Shown one piece after another: positions 61,610 through 64,000 of a stretch of DNA of 64,000 bases; positions within the stretch are counted from its first letter, which is position 1, and every line of letters begins with the position of its first letter. This DNA is from Phycisphaerales bacterium. Its GTDB lineage: Bacteria > Planctomycetota > Phycisphaerae > Phycisphaerales > UBA1924. Location of the stretch: NCBI GenBank assembly GCA_020845755.1, contig JADLFE010000019.1:62001-126000 (forward strand), given 5' to 3'. The position numbers and the translations under genes are program-made. The notes under the pieces are model-generated. The model saw only the letters and a list, made by a program, of their open reading frames with translations, made no database searches and had not been told where the DNA came from.

Positions 61610-64000
61610 GTGTCCATCCGGTTCGACGACACGACGTGGCTGTGGCTGGGGCTCCTGGCGATCCCGTCGGCGCTGGTCGCGCTGGCCACATTCGCCGCGA
61701 TGAGCGGGCTGCGGCGCGTCTCGGCGATCATCTTCCGCACGCTGTTGGTCACGCTGCTGGCGCTCGCGCTGGCTGGGGCATCGAGCGTACGCGTGACCAA
61801 CGACCTTGCGACGATCGCGGTGGTGGACGTGTCGGAGTCGGTGCGGCGGTTGCGTCCCGGCGAGGCAATCCCGGCGCTCCAGCGCGCGCAGGCGTTTCTG
61901 AGCGCTGGCGCCAAGCAGCGCGGCACGGATGATCTGCTCGGAATCGTCGCGTTCGACGGCTCGTCGATCGTGATCGCGTCGCCCTCGACGCTCGATGTCT
62001 CGGGTCGATCGCTCGACGTTCGCATGACGCAGGGGACGGACATCGCCGGGGCGTTGCGGTTCGCGGCGTCGCTGGTGCCGCCGAGCGCGGCGGGGCGGAT
62101 CGTCCTGATCTCCGACGGGAATCAGACCACGGGGAACGCCCTGCGCGACGCGGCGGAATTGGCGCGTTCGACAGGCCGCGTCGGTGAGATGGCGCGGGTG
62201 CGCGTTGATGTAGCGCCGGTGGAGTACGACATCCGCAACGAGGTGCTGGTGGAGTCGGTGGACGCTCCTCCGCGGGCGCCTTCGGGCGTCCCGATCACGG
62301 TGCGCGTGGTGCTGAACGCGACCGATGCGGCACGCGGCACGCTGCGCCTGATGGACGGCGATAAGGTAATCGACATCGATCCGGCGAGCGCGGGCGACGG
62401 GCGCGTGCTGTCGCTCTCGGCGGGGCGGCGTGTCGAGGTGATCGAGGTGCCGGCGAACGCCGATCGCGTTCACAAGTTTCGTGCCGTGTTCGAACCGGAG
62501 AGCGGGGACACGCTGAGCGACAACAACGCGGGCGATGCGTTCACGATCACGCCGGGTCGCGGGTCGGTGCTCCTGGTCGATGGCGTGAGCGACGGCGATC
62601 CCGCGGGGCCGGGCGCGACGTTGGCGGAAACGCTGCGCACATCGGGGCTGGACGTGAAGGTTGTGCCGCCGACCGGTATCCCGGCTGACTTGCTGGAACT
62701 GCAGGCGTTTGACATCGTGATCCTGCAGAACGTGGCGTCGGACGCCGTACCGCCCGGGACACAGTCGCTCCTGGCTGCGAATGTCGCCGACCTCGGCGCG
62801 GGGCTGGTGATGATCGGCGGGCCAGACAGCCTTGCATCGGGCGGATGGCGCGGCACGCCGATCGAACCCCTGCTTCCCGTGAAACTCGAATTGCCCGACA
62901 AACTGATCACGCCGGAGACGGCCGTGATCTTCGTGCTCGACAACTCGGGCTCGATGGGGCGGAGCGTGATGGGCTCGGCGCGGAGCCAGCAGGACATCGC
63001 CAATGAATCCGCGGCGTTGGCGGTGCGCGTTCTGGATCGCCAGGACTTGATCGGCGTGATCGTGTTCAACTCGGATTCCGATGTGCTCGTGGAACTCGGG
63101 CCGAACAAGGACCCCGCCAAGACGCAGGAGACGATTCGCTCGATCAACGCGGGCGGTGGAACGAACGTGATCCCGGCACTGGAAGAGGCCGAGCGGCAGA
63201 TGAACGGCGTCAGCGCGAAGGTGAAGCACGTAATCGTGCTGTCGGACGGTCGTTCGCAGAACGCCGACAAGGTGCCGGCGGTCACGGAGCGGATGGCGGC
63301 CGCGGGGATCAAGGTGTCGGCGATCGCGGTGGGTGATCGCGCGGACCTCGACGGCATGCAGAAGATGGCGGAGGTTGGGAAGGGGGCGTACTACGCGGTG
63401 TCGAACCCGAACCTCCTGCCGCGTGTGTTCCTGAAGACGGTGCGAATCGTGCGGACGCCGATGATCCGCGAGACGCCGTTCGTCCCCGCGGTGCTCCCGA
63501 CGTCTTCGCCGCTATTGCAGGGGATTTCGACGCTCCCGACGCTGGGAGGGCTTTCGCTGTCGCAGTTCCGGCCCGAACCGACGATCTCGAACGTGATTGC
63601 AACGCCCGAGGGCGAGCCGGTGCTGTCGCACTGGACGTACGAGATCGGGCAGGTGGCGGTGTTCACGTCGGACGCGCACAAGTGGGCATCGGCGTGGATC
63701 GAAACGCCGGTGTACGCGACGTTCTGGTCGAACCTGGCTCGCAGGCTCGCGCGCCCTGACACCGGGCGCGATTACCGAGCGCGTGTGCTCCACGACGCGG
63801 GCTCGCTGGAACTCTCGGTCGAGGCACGCGACAAGGACGGGCGGCCGATCGATGATCTCTCGATGCCCGCGACGATCTATCCCAATGACGCGGATCCGAT
63901 CGAGACGCGGCTGTCGCAGACCGGCCCGGGGCGGTACGAAGGGCGCGTGGGCGGCATCGATCACCCCGGCGCGTATGTCGCGGTGTTCAAGCCCAGGGGC
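61610..64000 (+). CDS. Membrane protein with two VWA domains, partial (continues past window)
   Basis: An open frame from a GTG at 61610 runs to the end of the window (at least 797 residues). Two hydrophobic helices at the N-terminus (LWLGLLAIPSALVALATF, IIFRTLLVTLLALALA) anchor it. The first VWA has MIDAS motif DVSES (Asp73). The middle has an amidotransferase-like segment (VLLVDGVSDGDPAGPGA, FDIVILQNVASDAVPPG, GLVMIGGPDS). The second VWA has LDNSGSM (Asp444, Ser446, Ser448) and HVIVLSDGRSQ. This architecture is common in planctomycete and bacteroidete clusters with MoxR ATPases. No MoxR is in the window. Confidence 0.85.
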   Translation, partial: MSIRFDDTTWLWLGLLAIPSALVALATFAAMSGLRRVSAIIFRTLLVTLLALALAGASSVRVTNDLATIAVVDVSESVRRLRPGEAIPALQRAQAFLSAGAKQRGTDDLLGIVAFDGSSIVIASPSTLDVSGRSLDVRMTQGTDIAGALRFAASLVPPSAAGRIVLISDGNQTTGNALRDAAELARSTGRVGEMARVRVDVAPVEYDIRNEVLVESVDAPPRAPSGVPITVRVVLNATDAARGTLRLMDGDKVIDIDPASAGDGRVLSLSAGRRVEVIEVPANADRVHKFRAVFEPESGDTLSDNNAGDAFTITPGRGSVLLVDGVSDGDPAGPGATLAETLRTSGLDVKVVPPTGIPADLLELQAFDIVILQNVASDAVPPGTQSLLAANVADLGAGLVMIGGPDSLASGGWRGTPIEPLLPVKLELPDKLITPETAVIFVLDNSGSMGRSVMGSARSQQDIANESAALAVRVLDRQDLIGVIVFNSDSDVLVELGPNKDPAKTQETIRSINAGGGTNVIPALEEAERQMNGVSAKVKHVIVLSDGRSQNADKVPAVTERMAAAGIKVSAIAVGDRADLDGMQKMAEVGKGAYYAVSNPNLLPRVFLKTVRIVRTPMIRETPFVPAVLPTSSPLLQGISTLPTLGGLSLSQFRPEPTISNVIATPEGEPVLSHWTYEIGQVAVFTSDAHKWASAWIETPVYATFWSNLARRLARPDTGRDYRARVLHDAGSLELSVEARDKDGRPIDDLSMPATIYPNDADPIETRLSQTGPGRYEGRVGGIDHPGAYVAVFKPRG

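Noticed and set aside
61598-63229. Long minus-strand open frame opposite the VWA gene
   Set aside because: Arg/His-rich antisense frame; the plus strand has two MIDAS motifs.

Overview
The window looks like a chromosomal stretch of a high-GC planctomycete, most likely of the Phycisphaerae. The evidence is four secreted proteins ending in a paired Ca-binding dockerin-like module that stops at Gly-Cys, a PEP-CTERM protein with the Pro-Ala-Pro-Gly/poly-Arg tail common in planctomycetes, a multiheme cytochrome c encoded next to paired beta-propeller proteins, many zinc-ribbon membrane proteins and very large extracellular repeat proteins. Codon bias is strongly GC-ending almost everywhere. I saw no transposase, integrase, phage gene, CRISPR array or rRNA.

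Layout. 1-8 kb holds housekeeping and small metabolic genes: the C-terminal part of aconitase, an acyl-CoA thioesterase, a FIST sensor, a GbsR/MarR regulator, TsaC/Sua5 and a TolC-like lipoprotein. 8-13 kb has an SH3-like periplasmic protein and a GYF/Sel1/trypsin fusion. 13-21 kb starts with a gene-free pyrimidine-rich stretch, followed by a translationally linked pentaheme cytochrome c and two paralogous secreted beta-propellers. 21-24 kb has hpf-ptsN-ptsH, tRNA-Ile(GAT), a dockerin-tailed protein and a PEP-CTERM protein. 24.7-29.1 kb is a probable cysteine-sulfur oxidation locus: a YeiH-type exporter, divergent from two class-V aminotransferase paralogues that flank a cysteine dioxygenase. 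29.4-32.4 kb has a lower-GC PD-(D/E)XK-like gene overlapping lepA. 32.4-39.9 kb is rich in zinc-ribbon and other membrane proteins, with an EamA transporter and a uridine-kinase-like P-loop protein. 40-42.4 kb has an alpha/beta hydrolase and a Gfo/Idh/MocA oxidoreductase.

42.5-60.7 kb is mostly surface biology: a metzincin-like protease, a beta-helix protein and a six-PA14 protein that share an unusual C-terminal Arg-Trp-Arg-Glu tail, then an HscA-like chaperone, a lipoprotein and ComB, then three dockerin-tailed proteins (a propeller/di-heme peroxidase fusion, a beta-propeller with an Ig-like domain, and a kelch-type propeller). The window ends with a membrane-anchored glycan-binding-like protein and a partial double-VWA membrane protein.

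The most interesting candidates for undescribed biology are the shared RWRE tail, which sits alongside two other C-terminal surface signals; the cysteine dioxygenase/aminotransferase/exporter locus; the HAF-peroxidase-dockerin fusion; the GYF-Sel1-protease fusion with a recent internal duplication; and purine/pyrimidine-skewed leaders ahead of several unrelated genes.
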